A stretch of DNA of 64,000 nt from Bifidobacterium pullorum DSM 20433 (GTDB lineage Bacteria; Actinomycetota; Actinomycetes; Actinomycetales; Bifidobacteriaceae): positions 62,001 through 126,000 of the forward strand of contig NZ_JDUI01000009.1 in assembly GCF_000771405.1 (NCBI RefSeq). The letters run 5' to 3'. Positions 38,710 to 49,582 of this stretch are shown piece after piece. The notes below the pieces were generated by a model. It saw only the letters and a list, made by a program, of their open reading frames with translations, was not told where the DNA came from and searched no databases. Both the position numbers and the translations under genes were made by a program. Each line of letters starts with the position of its first letter. Positions within the stretch are counted from its first letter, which is position 1.

Positions 38710-39696
38710 ATGCAGACACTGTACGCCGCGAAGAATCGCCTGTTTCCGCGTGTCCGCCGTTGGGCGGCGGCCGTGGCGGCGATCGTATCCGCCGCGGCGC
38801 TGTGTGCCTGCGATCCCCCACGCATCGAGGGGCGCGCCGAGGCCGAACGCCGGCTCAACCCCTGCGAGCAGGCGTTGTACACGGCGTTGGACGCCGACCG
38901 CACGATCGCGACGGCGAAGCCGGTGATGCTGGCGCATACGGAACTGACCATCTCACGGGACGCTTGGCTGGACGTGGCGGTGTATTGCCCCAGCCGGTTC
39001 GGCGAGGGGGTCACGCACGCGGCACGCGCGCAGGTGCGCGCCGAAGCCGTGTACGGGGCGGACGCCGTCGACGCCGGTTGGTCCGTGAACGGCGTGGCCA
39101 CGCTGGATCCCGATGCGGATGCGGACGCGCTCGACGGACTGGTGGACCTGTCCGCCGCGGCGCTTACCGAAGATAAGGCGGGATTCGCCTTCGAGGTGCT
39201 GGCCGCACGCGGCGCGCCCGGTGCCACGCTGGAACTCAGCGACAGGTCCAAGTCCGCCGCGCAGAAGCTGGCGGCGATGTCCGGCGACGATTCCCGGCAG
39301 GCCGTCTATGCCGTCGGAAATCTGATCGACAATCCCGACACGGCATTGGACGGCGCCACCGGGCTGAAGGCCCCCACCGCCTCGGTCGTACTGATGGACT
39401 GCGCAAGGTCGTTGGTCGGCGCCGTGGCGGAGGGAACCGAACTGCCCACGGGTGCGGACGCCGAGTCCGCGCAATCCGGCGACGTGGGAATGACGCGGAC
39501 CGATGGCGCGAGCGGCACGCAGCGCAACGGTTCGGATGGCACGCCGGCCGGCGGCACGGACGCCGATCGAACCGTCGAACGCGCCTGGCGTGCGTACGCC
39601 GTGCAGGCGGCGAACCATACCGCGCAGGCGTTCCGCCTGGGCTACCCGATGATTGACGAGGCGTTGTTCGAGGCTGAAGACACGGCCAAGGACTGA
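38710..39696 (+). CDS. Putative lipoprotein of unknown function
   Basis: A 328-residue secreted protein. The N-terminus is a lipoprotein signal: basic head (KNRLFPRVRR), hydrophobic core (AAAVAAIVSAAAL) and lipobox ALCAC with the Cys near residue 36. The mature part is helical and rich in Ala/Asp, with a disordered Gly/Ser/Thr-rich segment around residues 245-285. I recognise no family. It is divergent from nusA (74 bp gap) and has no clear operon partner. Confidence 0.7.
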   Translation: MQTLYAAKNRLFPRVRRWAAAVAAIVSAAALCACDPPRIEGRAEAERRLNPCEQALYTALDADRTIATAKPVMLAHTELTISRDAWLDVAVYCPSRFGEGVTHAARAQVRAEAVYGADAVDAGWSVNGVATLDPDADADALDGLVDLSAAALTEDKAGFAFEVLAARGAPGATLELSDRSKSAAQKLAAMSGDDSRQAVYAVGNLIDNPDTALDGATGLKAPTASVVLMDCARSLVGAVAEGTELPTGADAESAQSGDVGMTRTDGASGTQRNGSDGTPAGGTDADRTVERAWRAYAVQAANHTAQAFRLGYPMIDEALFEAEDTAKD

Positions 39697-39713
39697 ACAG
39701 ACGCCACGCCGAT

Positions 39714-39741
39714 TTGACGTGTCAGCGTTCTGTGCCATAAT
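39714..39741 (+). promoter_or_regulatory. Promoter of tRNA-Ser(CGA)
   Basis: TTGACG (39714-39719) and CATAAT (39736-39741) with a 16-bp spacer lie 27 bp upstream of the tRNA. A good sigma70-type match. Confidence 0.7.
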
Positions 39742-39767
39742 AGACAAGTTGCTTATGGCAACCATAA

Positions 39768-39856
39768 GGATGAGTGTCCGAGCGGTCTAAGGAGCACGCC
39801 TCGAAAGCGTGTGAGGGCAACCCCCTCCGCGAGTTCGAATCTCGCCTCATCCGCCA
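39768..39856 (+). tRNA. tRNA-Ser(CGA), CCA encoded
   Basis: The acceptor GGATGAG pairs with CTCATCC. The anticodon stem CACGC/GCGTG encloses CTCGAAA, giving anticodon CGA (codon UCG). A long variable arm (GAGGGCAACCCCCTC) marks it as tRNA-Ser. The discriminator G is followed by an encoded CCA (39854-39856). Confidence 0.95.
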
Positions 39857-39858
39857 CC

Positions 39859-39890
39859 AAAGGTCTTGGCCCACTGGTCAAGACCTTTTT
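39859..39890 (+). terminator. Intrinsic terminator after tRNA-Ser(CGA)
   Basis: A 10-bp perfect stem (AAAGGTCTTG / CAAGACCTTT) is followed by a T-run. Confidence 0.9.
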
Positions 39891-40068
39891 GCGTATGTGG
39901 CAAGACTTGGGGCGTAGGCTGGGGTATAGGCCAGATTTGGGTTATAGGCCAGATTGTGTGTCCGGAGGCAGGGGGTGTTAGGTAGCGTCAGGTGTCTGGA
40001 CGAGGGTGACATTCAGGTCACAGTCGTGCCCCCCCCTGTTTCCCGACCAACGAGGGCGACACATGGTA

Positions 40069-40177
40069 CGACACGCCGTACCCGTGGCAAACCACCCCCA
40101 AAAGTTTGCCGTGTTTGGCGGAATATAGCGGAAGTCGGCAAACTTTCGGGGGTGGTTTGCCACATCGTCGGCGTGTC
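40069..40177. repeat. Centred palindromic element E5 (GTGGCAAACCACCCCC arms)
   Basis: Inner arms at 40084-40111 and 40135-40162 pair over 28 bp with one mismatch. Outside a 5-bp mismatched spacer, CGACACGCCG and its complement extend the palindrome to 40069-40177. GGAATATA (40120-40127) is at the centre. The region 39891-40068 between this and the tRNA terminator holds minor repeats (ATAGGCCAGATT twice; a GTGAC/GTCAC hairpin) and no gene. Confidence 0.9.
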
Positions 40178-40195
40178 GCGGCGAGCGAGCACCGT

Positions 40196-41131
40196 CTACA
40201 ACGTGCGTTTGGCCCGAATCGCCTCGGCGCGCGTCGCCAGCCGGTCGTCGGGCGGATACGCCACATGCTCCAGCGTCAATCCCTGCGGCGCGATCGGACC
40301 GGTCGAGCCCTCCCGCAGCGGCACGGCCATCTTCCCGGCGAACCAGTCCAGGTCCTTCTTACCCTGTCCCACCTTCACGCAGGCATTGACCAGCGAACGG
40401 ACCATATTGCGGGCGAAGGCGTCAGCCACGATCGTGAAGCACAGCAGTCCGGATTCGGCCGCGGGCACGGTATATCCATCGGCGGTCCCCTGTCCGGCGT
40501 CCCGGGCGTGATCGGGTCGGTCCGGGACCAGGGGCGAGACCGGGATGCGCGACCAATAGGCCCGCTTGACCTCGCGAATCGTGGTGCCGCCCGGATTGGG
40601 GGTCGCGAACGAACCGAAATCGTGCAGGCCGAGCGTCATGGTCGCCGCCGCATTCATCGCGTCGATGTCGAGACGGTCGTCGATGGCCAGCACGAAGCCG
40701 CGCATCCGGGGATCCACCGGACGCCCCTCATCGCAGATACGGTACACATAGGTGCGTTCCAGCGCCGAGAACCGGGCGTCGAACCCGTCGGGGGCCACAC
40801 TCACCGCATGGATGGCGATGTCGGCGGGAACCATGCGGGACAAGCGACGGAACAGCGCCTCCGGGGCGGGCACGCCCATATGGCCCACGCAGCGGTCCAA
40901 CGTGGCCTGGGACACGTCCAGGTGACAGACCTGATGCAGCGCGTGCACGCCGGTGTCGGTCCGGCCGGCCACGGTCAGACGCAGCGGCTCGTCGGCGTCA
41001 TCCTGCGGGACGTGCAGGATTGTGTGCAGGGCTTGCTCCAACTCGCCTTGCACGGTACGCAGCGTCGGCTGCTTGGCCCAGCCGTAGAACGCGCCGCCGT
41101 CGTATCCCAGGTCCAGTCTCAGTCTCACCAT
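40196..41131 (-). CDS. truA: tRNA pseudouridine(38-40) synthase
   Basis: A 311-residue enzyme that modifies U38-U40 in the anticodon arm. Family motifs: MVRLRLDLGYDGGAFYGWAKQP at the start, catalytic VAGRTDTGVHALHQVCHLD, and RTYVYRICD-type block ERTYVYRI. FTIVADAFARNMVRSLVNAC is the typical C-terminal RxxLV motif. An insert around residues 225-250 is Gly/Asp-rich. The ATG at 41131 is the family start. The stop lies 19 bp from element E5. Confidence 0.94.
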   Translation of the reverse strand: MVRLRLDLGYDGGAFYGWAKQPTLRTVQGELEQALHTILHVPQDDADEPLRLTVAGRTDTGVHALHQVCHLDVSQATLDRCVGHMGVPAPEALFRRLSRMVPADIAIHAVSVAPDGFDARFSALERTYVYRICDEGRPVDPRMRGFVLAIDDRLDIDAMNAAATMTLGLHDFGSFATPNPGGTTIREVKRAYWSRIPVSPLVPDRPDHARDAGQGTADGYTVPAAESGLLCFTIVADAFARNMVRSLVNACVKVGQGKKDLDWFAGKMAVPLREGSTGPIAPQGLTLEHVAYPPDDRLATRAEAIRAKRTL

Positions 41132-41212
41132 GTCCGACTCCTCACCTTCTTCCCGATTCTCCCCGGCCCCTTCCTCCGGGTCGCTCCCGGACCATGTTCC
41201 GCTCCCTCCCCG

Positions 41213-41303
41213 GACTCTGATCCATCGTGACTGTGATCCATCTCCCAAACGTTGAAATACCAACCTTTTGTGGAATGGATCAGGGGCACGATGTGTCAGA
41301 GTC
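41213..41303. repeat. Centred palindromic element E6
   Basis: The left arm begins GACTCTGATCCATCGTGACT and the right arm ends GATGTGTCAGAGTC; GAAATACC (41254-41261) is central. It is the first of a tandem pair with E7, about 106 bp apart, in the 369-bp gap between truA and rplQ. Confidence 0.82.
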
Positions 41304-41318
41304 TGGAGAAGACCCCGT

Positions 41319-41410
41319 GACTCTGATCTATCGTGACGATGATCCATCTCCCGAAACGTTGGAATACCAACATTTTAAGGAATGGATCAAGGTCACGATG
41401 TGTCAGAGTC
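41319..41410. repeat. Centred palindromic element E7
   Basis: Arms begin GACTCTGATCTATCGTGAC and end GTCACGATGTGTCAGAGTC. GGAATACC (41361-41368) is exactly central, flanked by AACGTT/AACATT. Direct repeat of E6. Confidence 0.88.
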
Positions 41411-41447
41411 CGGAAGGGTGCGTGGAGGTCCGGGAGGTGTGGCTACG

Positions 41448-41479
41448 AAAAAGGGCCGGGAACTGGTGGTTCCCGACCC
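41448..41479 (-). terminator. Intrinsic terminator of the rpoA-rplQ operon
   Basis: On the minus strand GGGTCGGGAAC and GTTCCCGGCCC form an 11-bp stem (one G-T) followed by TTTTT, 22 bp past the rplQ stop. Confidence 0.9.
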
Positions 41480-41500
41480 AATCAGCCTATCAGGCTATGC

Positions 41501-42031
41501 TCACTCGGCCTTCTCGGCCTCGTCCGCGGTCTCCTCAGCCGGAGCCTCGGCTTCAACGGCCTGCTCGGCCGGAGCCTCAGCGGCGGTCTCCTCGACCACG
41601 GCCGGGGTCTCGTCCTCGGCGGCGACCTTGGCGGCGGCTTCGGCTTCCTTCACCACGGCCTTCTTCGGGCTCACCGGCTCGGTGACCAGCTCGATGATGG
41701 CGGCGGGAGCGGCATCGCCCTTACGCGGGGCGATCTTGATGATGCGGGTGTAGCCGCCCTCACGCTGCTCCATCTGCTCGGCGATCTGGGTGAACAGCAC
41801 ATGCACCACGGACTTGTTGCGGATGACGCGCATCACGCGACGGCGGGAGTGCAGATCACCGCGCTTCGCGAAGGTGATCAGGCGCTCGGCCAGCGGACGC
41901 AGACGCTTGGCGCGCTGCAGGGTGGTGGTGATGCGGCCGTACTGGAACAGGCTGGTGGCCATGTTCGCGAGCATCAGGCGCTCATGCGCGGGGCTGGACG
42001 CCAGACGCGGGCCCTTCTTCGGGGTAGGCAT
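41501..42031 (-). CDS. rplQ: 50S ribosomal protein bL17 with Ala/Glu-rich tail
   Basis: A 176-residue protein. The first ~120 residues are canonical L17 ([24 protein letters not shown]...), binding 23S rRNA at the exit-tunnel side. The last ~55 residues are an acidic Ala/Glu repeat-like tail ([20 protein letters not shown]) not found in shorter homologues. It lies 86 bp after rpoA. Confidence 0.97.
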   Translation of the reverse strand: MPTPKKGPRLASSPAHERLMLANMATSLFQYGRITTTLQRAKRLRPLAERLITFAKRGDLHSRRRVMRVIRNKSVVHVLFTQIAEQMEQREGGYTRIIKIAPRKGDAAPAAIIELVTEPVSPKKAVVKEAEAAAKVAAEDETPAVVEETAAEAPAEQAVEAEAPAEETADEAEKAE

Positions 42032-42117
42032 AGTTAGTTACTCCTTATTGCCCCGGAGTCCAGGTGGGCAACTGCCCGAGCATCCGAACTCCGGAACGGT
42101 TGGTCGAAGTTGGCGGT

Positions 42118-43113
42118 TCACTCGTCCTCGGGCGAGAAGAACGTGCCACCTTCAAGGTTGTTGGCGTCGAAGCCCAGCGGCGAGGCCTTCAGCGACAGTC
42201 CGAGCGACTGCAGCTTCTCCTTGACCTCATCGATCGACTTCATGCCGAAATTGCGGATGTCGAGCAGGTCCTGCTCGGTGTGGGAGACGAGCTCGCCGAT
42301 GGTGTGGATGCCCTCGCGCTTCAGGCAGTTGTAGCTGCGCTGAGTGAGGTTGAGATCCTCGATCGGCACGGCCATCTCGGGGTTCGTCTCCTCGACCACG
42401 GGGGCCGGGCCGACCTCGACGCCTTCCGCCTGGGTGTTGAGCTCGCGGCACAGGCCGAACAGCTCGACCAGCGTAGAGCCGGCGGAGGCCACCGCGTCAC
42501 GCGGCGAGATGGCGGGCTTGGTCTCCACGTCCAGAATGAGCTTGTCGAAGTCCGTGCGCTGCTCCACACGGGTGGCCTCGACCTTGTAGCTCACCTTGAG
42601 CACCGGGGAGTAGATCGAGTCGACCGGGATGCGGCCGATCTCGTCGTTATCCTGCTTGTTCATCTGCGCGGGCACGTAGCCACGGCCACGCTCGACAGTG
42701 AACTCGATCTCGAGTTCGCCGTCCTCGGCCAGGGTGGCGATGTGCTTGTCCGGGTTGGCGATGGTCACACCGGCAGGCGGGGTGATGTCGCCGGCGGTCA
42801 CTTCGCCCTCACCGTTCTTGCGCAGGTACATGACGACCGGTTCGTCATATTCGCTGGTGAGCACGATTCCCTTGATGTTGAGCAGGATCTCGGTCACGTC
42901 CTCCTCGACGCCGGGCAGAGTGGTGAACTCGTGCAGGGCACCGGAGATACGCACCGACGTCACAGCGGCACCCGGGATGGAGCTCAGGAGCGTACGGCGC
43001 AGCGAGTTGCCAAGCGTATAGCCGAATCCGGGCTCGAGCGGCTCGATCGTGAAGCGGGAGCGCTGGGGGTTGAGGGTTTCCTCGGTAAGTGTCGGACGCT
43101 GTGCGATAAGCAC
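42118..43113 (-). CDS. rpoA: RNA polymerase alpha subunit
   Basis: A 331-residue subunit. The N-terminal dimerisation domain includes [25 protein letters not shown]. The C-terminal domain (about residues 255-315) shows [22 protein letters not shown] and [17 protein letters not shown], which bind UP elements and activators. It sits between rpsK and rplQ, as usual. Confidence 0.98.
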   Translation of the reverse strand: MLIAQRPTLTEETLNPQRSRFTIEPLEPGFGYTLGNSLRRTLLSSIPGAAVTSVRISGALHEFTTLPGVEEDVTEILLNIKGIVLTSEYDEPVVMYLRKNGEGEVTAGDITPPAGVTIANPDKHIATLAEDGELEIEFTVERGRGYVPAQMNKQDNDEIGRIPVDSIYSPVLKVSYKVEATRVEQRTDFDKLILDVETKPAISPRDAVASAGSTLVELFGLCRELNTQAEGVEVGPAPVVEETNPEMAVPIEDLNLTQRSYNCLKREGIHTIGELVSHTEQDLLDIRNFGMKSIDEVKEKLQSLGLSLKASPLGFDANNLEGGTFFSPEDE

Positions 43114-43186
43114 TGTGGTATCCTTTCAGCTCCCAACCGGTGGTGCACTCACCGGCCGAAGCGGGTTGGATGGATGGTTGGTGTGC

Positions 43187-43585
43187 TCAGACGCGACGGC
43201 GCTTCGGGGGACGAACGCCGTTGTGTGCTTGCGGGGTGACGTCGGTGATGGAACCGACCTCGAGTCCGGCGGACTGCAGGGAGCGGATCGCGGTCTCACG
43301 ACCGGAGCCCGGGCCCTTGACGAACACGTCGACCTTCTTCAGACCGTGCTCCATCGCCTTGCGGGCGGCGGATTCGGCGGCCATGCCGGCGGCGTACGGC
43401 GTGGACTTACGGGAGCCCTTGAAGCCGACATCGCCACCGGACGCCCAGGAGAGCACGGCTCCGGACGGGTCGGTGATCGAGATGATGGTGTTGTTGAAAG
43501 TGGACTTGATGTGCGCCTGCCCGACCGGCACCGACTTGCGGTCCCGGCGACGCGGCTTGCGCGCAGCTTGCTTGTTCGCTGCCAT
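43187..43585 (-). CDS. rpsK: 30S ribosomal protein uS11
   Basis: A 132-residue protein of the 30S platform. Motifs: [21 protein letters not shown] and [33 protein letters not shown] (C-terminal PHNGCRPP-type block, here [13 protein letters not shown]). Part of the alpha operon. Confidence 0.97.
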   Translation of the reverse strand: MAANKQAARKPRRRDRKSVPVGQAHIKSTFNNTIISITDPSGAVLSWASGGDVGFKGSRKSTPYAAGMAAESAARKAMEHGLKKVDVFVKGPGSGRETAIRSLQSAGLEVGSITDVTPQAHNGVRPPKRRRV

Positions 43586-43668
43586 TGACCCTCGTTTCCT
43601 AATAACGAATTTCTATGTCTGTTCCGGACGATGGAGCCTGCGCCCCGTGGCCCGGAACCTGCCACCGA

Positions 43669-44046
43669 TTACTTGGTGGCCTTCTTCTTTCCGGCAACCG
43701 TACGCTTCGGGCCCTTGCGGGTACGGGCGTTGGTCTTGGTGCGCTGACCACGCACGGGAAGTCCCTTACGGTGACGCTGGCCTTGGTAGCAGTTGATCTG
43801 GATCTTGCGACGGATGTCCGCGTCGATCTCACGACGCAGATCGCCTTCGATCTTGTAGTTGCCTTCAAGATAGTCACGCAGCGTGATCAGCTGCTCATCC
43901 GTCAGATCCTTGACGCGGGTGTCCGGATTGATACCGGTCGCGGCAAGCGTTTCCTTCGCACGAGTGCGACCCACACCGAAGATATAGGTGAGGGCGATCT
44001 CGATGCGCTTCTCATTGGGGATGTCGACTCCGGCAAGACGTGCCAT
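43669..44046 (-). CDS. rpsM: 30S ribosomal protein uS13
   Basis: A 125-residue head protein contacting the P-site tRNA and bridging subunits. It starts [22 protein letters not shown] and contains the helix-two-turn-helix region and a basic C-terminus ([18 protein letters not shown]). It precedes rpsK in the alpha operon. Confidence 0.98.
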   Translation of the reverse strand: MARLAGVDIPNEKRIEIALTYIFGVGRTRAKETLAATGINPDTRVKDLTDEQLITLRDYLEGNYKIEGDLRREIDADIRRKIQINCYQGQRHRKGLPVRGQRTKTNARTRKGPKRTVAGKKKATK

Positions 44047-44178
44047 TGCGATTCCTTCTCATGTTCCGCAGGTCTTGCGCCGAGTCGTCCGGTCTCCCGG
44101 CCCGGGCCTGCGTACCCGGGGTTCAGCCGTTCGGCTGTGACTCAGCGCCTCTACTGTTGTGCCGCTGGAATCTGCGAC

Positions 44179-44292
44179 TCAGCCCTGACGCTGCTTGTGG
44201 CGCGGGTTGATGCAGATCACCATGACGCGGCCGTGACGACGGATCACGCGGCAGTTCTCGCAGATCCTCTTCACACTAGGGCTGACCTTCAT
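44179..44292 (-). CDS. rpmJ: 50S ribosomal protein bL36 (zinc-binding form)
   Basis: A 37-residue protein: [19 protein letters not shown] and onwards to NPRHKQRQG. The CxxC pair (CENC), a third Cys and the His near the end make a zinc ribbon. It is short and lies between infA and rpsM. It is the C+ form that depends on zinc. Confidence 0.95.
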   Translation of the reverse strand: MKVSPSVKRICENCRVIRRHGRVMVICINPRHKQRQG

Positions 44293-44314
44293 GGTTTTCC
44301 TTTGCTTGTGTACC

Positions 44315-44533
44315 TTACTTGTAACGGTACGTAATACGGCCTCGGTTCAGATCGTACGGGCTCATCTCCAGAACCACGCGGTCCTGCGGCAGGATGCGGA
44401 TGTAGTTCTTGCGCATCTTGCCGGGAATGGTGGCCAGCACGACGTGCTTGTTCTCAAGCTCGACGCGGAACATCGCGTTCGGGAGGGCTTCCACCACCCG
44501 ACCTTCGACTTCGATCACACCGTCTTTTGCCAT
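44315..44533 (-). CDS. infA: Translation initiation factor IF-1
   Basis: A 72-residue OB-fold protein binding the 30S A site: [44 protein letters not shown]. First gene of the infA-rpmJ-rpsM-rpsK-rpoA-rplQ unit, separated from adk by a terminator. Confidence 0.98.
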   Translation of the reverse strand: MAKDGVIEVEGRVVEALPNAMFRVELENKHVVLATIPGKMRKNYIRILPQDRVVLEMSPYDLNRGRITYRYK

Positions 44534-44569
44534 GAGCCTCGTTCCGTTCCTTGGCTGATTACCTGCGGT

Positions 44570-44605
44570 GCATCATAAGACACACCAAATTGCAATAATA
44601 CAGGA
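44570..44605 (-). promoter_or_regulatory. AT-rich promoter region for the infA-alpha operon
   Basis: Between the adk terminator and infA, the minus strand has TTATTG and, after 15 bp, TATGAT, in a strongly AT-rich block. The spacing is shorter than ideal; exact promoter elements are uncertain. Confidence 0.4.
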
Positions 44606-44607
44606 AA

Positions 44608-44646
44608 CGGGGACCATACCACACACGGCGTGTCGTATGGTCCCCG
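44608..44646 (-). terminator. Intrinsic terminator after adk
   Basis: A 12-bp perfect stem (CGGGGACCATAC / GTATGGTCCCCG) is followed by TTTCCTG on the minus strand, 25 bp after the adk stop. Confidence 0.88.
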
Positions 44647-44671
44647 TCCGGATGACGTCTGCTATGGCAGG

Positions 44672-45235
44672 TCACTCACCAAGCTGATCGATAATCTTGG
44701 CGTTGATCGCGTCGATCTCGCCGACGCCGTCCACCACGACCAGCATGCCGCGGTTCTCGTAGATGTCCAGCAGCGGCGCGGTCTCACGCTCGTAGGTCTC
44801 CAGACGCTTGGCGATGGCCTCCGGGGTGTCGTCGGAACGGCCCTGCTCGGCGGCGCGCTTGGCCATGCGCTCGAGCAGCACCTCACGGGCGGCCTCCAGG
44901 ACCACGGCGTGGTCCAGCGGCGTGCCCAGATCGGCGAGCATCTCGTCGAGGGCCTGCACCTGGGCGGCGTTGCGCGGATACCCGTCGAGGATCCAGCCGT
45001 TCTGGGCGTCCTCCATGGCCAGACGGTCCTTGACGATCTGGTTGGTCAGCTCGTCCGGCACCAGCTCGCCGCGGTCCATATAGGCCTGGGCCTGCTTGCC
45101 GAGCTCCGTCTGGTTCTTGAGGTTGTAGCGGAAGATATCACCCGTCGAGATGGCGGGGATGCCATAGTGTTCGCTCAGCAGCGCGGCCTGGGTGCCCTTG
45201 CCGACGCCCTGCGGTCCCATGATCAGCAGTCGCAT
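44672..45235 (-). CDS. adk: Adenylate kinase
   Basis: A 187-residue short-lid adenylate kinase (ATP + AMP to 2 ADP). P-loop GPQGVGKGTQAALL, AMP-site STGDIFRYNLKNQTELG, GWILDGYPRNAAQ and the short lid (RMAKRAAEQGRSDDTPEAIAKRL) without zinc cysteines. The ATG at 45235 starts directly at the P-loop strand. It follows secY by 31 bp, as is common. Confidence 0.97.
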   Translation of the reverse strand: MRLLIMGPQGVGKGTQAALLSEHYGIPAISTGDIFRYNLKNQTELGKQAQAYMDRGELVPDELTNQIVKDRLAMEDAQNGWILDGYPRNAAQVQALDEMLADLGTPLDHAVVLEAAREVLLERMAKRAAEQGRSDDTPEAIAKRLETYERETAPLLDIYENRGMLVVVDGVGEIDAINAKIIDQLGE

Positions 45236-45266
45236 TGGTATTGTCTCCTTGGTTGCAGTGACTCGA

Positions 45267-46604
<1,338 letters not shown>

Positions 46605-46733
46605 CTTGGATTCCTTCCTGATATCGTGCGTCATGCACGGCATGCGAACAGACTCTAACCGACGAGTCTAGCGCACAGTGCCTACCGGGATGCGTGGGGT
46701 TCCGTCGGATCCACGCGATGCCGGTCCAAAACA

Positions 46734-46772
46734 AACGTGACCCTCCCCGTCTGAGATGGGGAGGGTCACGTT
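46734..46772 (-). terminator. Intrinsic terminator after rplO
   Basis: A 15-bp perfect stem (AACGTGACCCTCCCC / GGGGAGGGTCACGTT) with a 9-nt loop is followed by TGTTTTGG on the minus strand. It separates the spc operon from secY-adk. Confidence 0.9.
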
Positions 46773-46806
46773 CATATCAAGCCATGGGCTTCATCCCCGA
46801 GGCGAC

Positions 46807-47265
46807 TCAGTCCTCGGAGACGGAACCGCCGGCGGCCTCGATCTTGGCCTTGGCCGAGGCGGAGGCCTTCATGCCCTTGAGCGTGAAGGCGGCCGCGGCG
46901 TCGCCGTCGCCCAGGACCTTGACCGGGTAGCCCTTGCGGACGGCACCCTTGGCGATCAGGTCCTCGACGGTGATCTCGCCACCGTTCGGGTACAGCTCGT
47001 TGAGAGCCGCGACGTTCACGACCTGGAACTCCTTCTTGAAGGGGCTCTTGAAGCCGCGAAGCTTCGGCAGGCGCATGTACAGCGGCAGCTGGCCACCTTC
47101 GAAGCCAGGACGAACCTGGTAGCGCTTCTTGGTGCCCTTGTCGCCACGGCCCGAGGTCTTACCCTTGGAGCCTTCACCACGGCCGACGCGGATGCGGTCC
47201 TTCTTGGCACCCGGAGCCGGCTTGAGGTCATGCATCTGCAGGATCTCGTTGTTCTCAGTAGCCAT
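46807..47265 (-). CDS. rplO: 50S ribosomal protein uL15
   Basis: A 152-residue protein; [28 protein letters not shown] is the typical Gly-rich start, and [21 protein letters not shown] the conserved core. It ends the spc transcript, 2 bp after rpmD. Confidence 0.98.
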   Translation of the reverse strand: MATENNEILQMHDLKPAPGAKKDRIRVGRGEGSKGKTSGRGDKGTKKRYQVRPGFEGGQLPLYMRLPKLRGFKSPFKKEFQVVNVAALNELYPNGGEITVEDLIAKGAVRKGYPVKVLGDGDAAAAFTLKGMKASASAKAKIEAAGGSVSED

Positions 47266-47267
47266 AA

Positions 47268-47453
47268 TCAGTCAACCTCCTCGACGGTCACCAGATGGCG
47301 CACCGCGTTGACCAGGCCACGATTGGCCGGCGTGTCCTCACGGACCACGCTCTGGCCGATCTTACGCAGGCCGAGGGTCTGCACGGTGGCGCGATGGGCC
47401 GGCTTGGAGCCGATGGTGCTGCGCACCAGAGTGATCTTCATGTTCTTGGCCAT
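47268..47453 (-). CDS. rpmD: 50S ribosomal protein uL30
   Basis: A 61-residue protein: [34 protein letters not shown]. Its ATG shares one base with the rpsE stop (TGATG), so they are coupled. Confidence 0.97.
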   Translation of the reverse strand: MAKNMKITLVRSTIGSKPAHRATVQTLGLRKIGQSVVREDTPANRGLVNAVRHLVTVEEVD

Positions 47454-48175
47454 CACTCACCATCCTTAGCGTTAGCGGCCTGGGCCTCCTCGCGGGCCTT
47501 GCGGGCCTCGGCGATGCCCTGGGCGCGGGAGCGCAGCAGAGCGTCCGGAGCGACCTCGTTGAGGGCCAGACCACGGCGGGCCGCGATCTCCTCCGGCTCC
47601 TCGAGCTGCTTCAGGGCGTCCACGGTGGCACGCACGACGTTGACCGCGGTGGCGGAACCCATCGACTTGGTCAACACGTCGGTGATGCCGGCGCACTCCA
47701 TGACGGCGCGGACGGCGCCGCCGGCGATAACGCCGGTACCCGGGGCGGCCGGGCGCAGCAGGACGGTGCCGGCGGCGTCATGGCCGATGACGGGGTGGAC
47801 GACGGTGCCACGCACGCGCGGCACGGTGAACATGTGCTTCTTGGCGTCCAGCTGGCCCTTGGCGATAGCGGCCGGAACCTCACGGGACTTGCCGTAGCCG
47901 ACACCGACGGTGCCGTTGCCGTCGCCGACCACCACGAGGGCGGCGAAGCTGAACGTACGGCCACCCTTGTGGGTCTTGGAGACGCGGTTGATGGTCACCA
48001 CGCGGTCGAGCAGCTCGTCGCCGCGGTTCTCCTCGCGACGGTTGCGGCGCTCGCCACGGCGACCCTCACCACGCTGGCCACGGCGCGAACGACGGTCGTC
48101 GTTGCGCTCCTCGGCGGGCGCCTGAGTGTTCTGAGTTTCTTCAGCCACTTGGGTTTCCTTCTCGTTGTCGCTCAC
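47453..48175 (-). CDS. rpsE: 30S ribosomal protein uS5 with extended N-terminus
   Basis: A 240-residue protein. The S5 core ([51 protein letters not shown]) is preceded by about 60 disordered charged residues rich in Arg/Glu ([20 protein letters not shown]). uS5 is involved in decoding fidelity and helicase activity at the mRNA entrance. Confidence 0.96.
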   Translation of the reverse strand: MSDNEKETQVAEETQNTQAPAEERNDDRRSRRGQRGEGRRGERRNRREENRGDELLDRVVTINRVSKTHKGGRTFSFAALVVVGDGNGTVGVGYGKSREVPAAIAKGQLDAKKHMFTVPRVRGTVVHPVIGHDAAGTVLLRPAAPGTGVIAGGAVRAVMECAGITDVLTKSMGSATAVNVVRATVDALKQLEEPEEIAARRGLALNEVAPDALLRSRAQGIAEARKAREEAQAANAKDGE

Positions 48176-48540
48176 AGCTCCAGACCTCCCTCGCGGGCGC
48201 CTTCAGCAACAGCTGCGACGCGGCCATGATACTTGTTGCCACCACGGTCGAACACCACCTTGGTGATGCCGGCGTCCTGGGCCTTCTTGGCGATGAGCGA
48301 GCCGACCTGCTTGGCGGCCTCGACCTTGGTGCCCTGGAAATCGGCCAGATCGGAGATCGTCGAGGCGCTGACCAGGGTGATGCCCTTGGTGTCGTCGACG
48401 ACCTGCGCGACCATATGGCGGTTCGAGCGGGTGATCACCAGACGCGGACGCTCCGGGGTGCCGGTGATGCGCTTGCGAAGACGGGCGTGACGGCGCAGAC
48501 GAGCGACCTTCTTGCCCTTACCGATAATCTGCACGGTCAT
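48172..48540 (-). CDS. rplR: 50S ribosomal protein uL18
   Basis: A 122-residue 5S-rRNA-binding protein: [31 protein letters not shown]-terminal [28 protein letters not shown]. It overlaps rpsE by 4 bp. Confidence 0.98.
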   Translation of the reverse strand: MTVQIIGKGKKVARLRRHARLRKRITGTPERPRLVITRSNRHMVAQVVDDTKGITLVSASTISDLADFQGTKVEAAKQVGSLIAKKAQDAGITKVVFDRGGNKYHGRVAAVAEGAREGGLEL

Positions 48541-48541
48541 A

Positions 48542-49081
48542 TCACTTACCAGCCTTTCCAGCCTTGCGCAGGATACGCTCGTCGGCGTACTTGATGCCCT
48601 TGCCCTTGTAGGGTTCCGGGGCGCGCAGCTTGCGGATGTTCGCGGCCACCTGACCCACAGCCTGCTTGTCGGTGCCCTTGACGATCACCTGGTTGGGGTT
48701 CGGCAGTTCGAACTCGATGCCTTCCGGCGGTTCGACGGTGATGGTGTGCGAATAGCCGAGCGAGAACTCGATGCCCTTGCCCTTCATCGCGGCACGGTAA
48801 CCGGTGCCGATGATCTCGAGGGTCTTGGCATAGCCTTCGTGCACGCCCTTGACCATGCCGGCGATGATCGAACGGCTCAGGCCATGCTTGGCGCGGGTCG
48901 GACGAGTGTCGTCAGCCGGGGTGAGGATGATCTCGTTGCCTTCAACGGCACCCGTGATGCCCTCGGGGATAACGTAGGAGTCGGAACCCTTCGGGCCCTT
49001 GGCCGAGAAGTTCTGACCGTCGATCGTGACTTCCACGCCGGCCGGGATGGCGACGGGGAGCTTACCAATATGCGATGCCAT
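48542..49081 (-). CDS. rplF: 50S ribosomal protein uL6
   Basis: A 179-residue protein: [21 protein letters not shown] start, and C-terminal [27 protein letters not shown], the family signature. Binds 23S rRNA near the sarcin-ricin loop. Confidence 0.98.
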   Translation of the reverse strand: MASHIGKLPVAIPAGVEVTIDGQNFSAKGPKGSDSYVIPEGITGAVEGNEIILTPADDTRPTRAKHGLSRSIIAGMVKGVHEGYAKTLEIIGTGYRAAMKGKGIEFSLGYSHTITVEPPEGIEFELPNPNQVIVKGTDKQAVGQVAANIRKLRAPEPYKGKGIKYADERILRKAGKAGK

Positions 49082-49098
49082 GTGTCAGCTCTCCTTTC

Positions 49099-49497
49099 TC
49101 ACCACACATAGGCGACGATCTCGCCGCCGATGCCCCGGTCGAGGCATTCCTTCTGGGTCAGCAGTCCCGAGCTCGTCGAGATGATCGCGATGCCGAGGCC
49201 ACCCAACGGCATGGGCAGCGCGTCGGACTTCGCGTAGCGACGCAGGCCGGGCTTCGAGATGCGCTTGATGCCCTGGATCGAGCGCTCACCGTTCGGGCCG
49301 TACTTGAGAGTGATCTCAAGGGTCTGGCCGACGCGGGCCTCCTTGGCGGTGAAGTCCTGGATGAAACCTTCACGCTTGAGGATCTCGGCGATGTTCGCCT
49401 TGAACTTCGAGTACGGCATATCCACGGTCTCGTGCTTCGCCGCGCTCGCATTACGCAGACGCGTAAGCATGTCTGCGATCGGATCTGTCATTGTCAT
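49099..49497 (-). CDS. rpsH: 30S ribosomal protein uS8
   Basis: A 132-residue protein: [31 protein letters not shown] and [26 protein letters not shown], the conserved end. Central 16S-binding assembly protein and, in other bacteria, the spc operon autoregulator. Confidence 0.98.
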   Translation of the reverse strand: MTMTDPIADMLTRLRNASAAKHETVDMPYSKFKANIAEILKREGFIQDFTAKEARVGQTLEITLKYGPNGERSIQGIKRISKPGLRRYAKSDALPMPLGGLGIAIISTSSGLLTQKECLDRGIGGEIVAYVW

Positions 49498-49582
49498 GTG
49501 GGCTAACGCCCTTTCTCGCCGTGGTTTCCGCCGCCCTTACCCCTTTCGGGGATTCAGGCCGCGGACCTTCAGCGTCGATGGT

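Noticed and set aside
38670..39880. Shared 15-mer TTGGCCCACTGGTCA near nusA and in the tRNA-Ser terminator
   Set aside because: A single 15-bp match is expected about once by chance in 64 kb; no further similarity around it.
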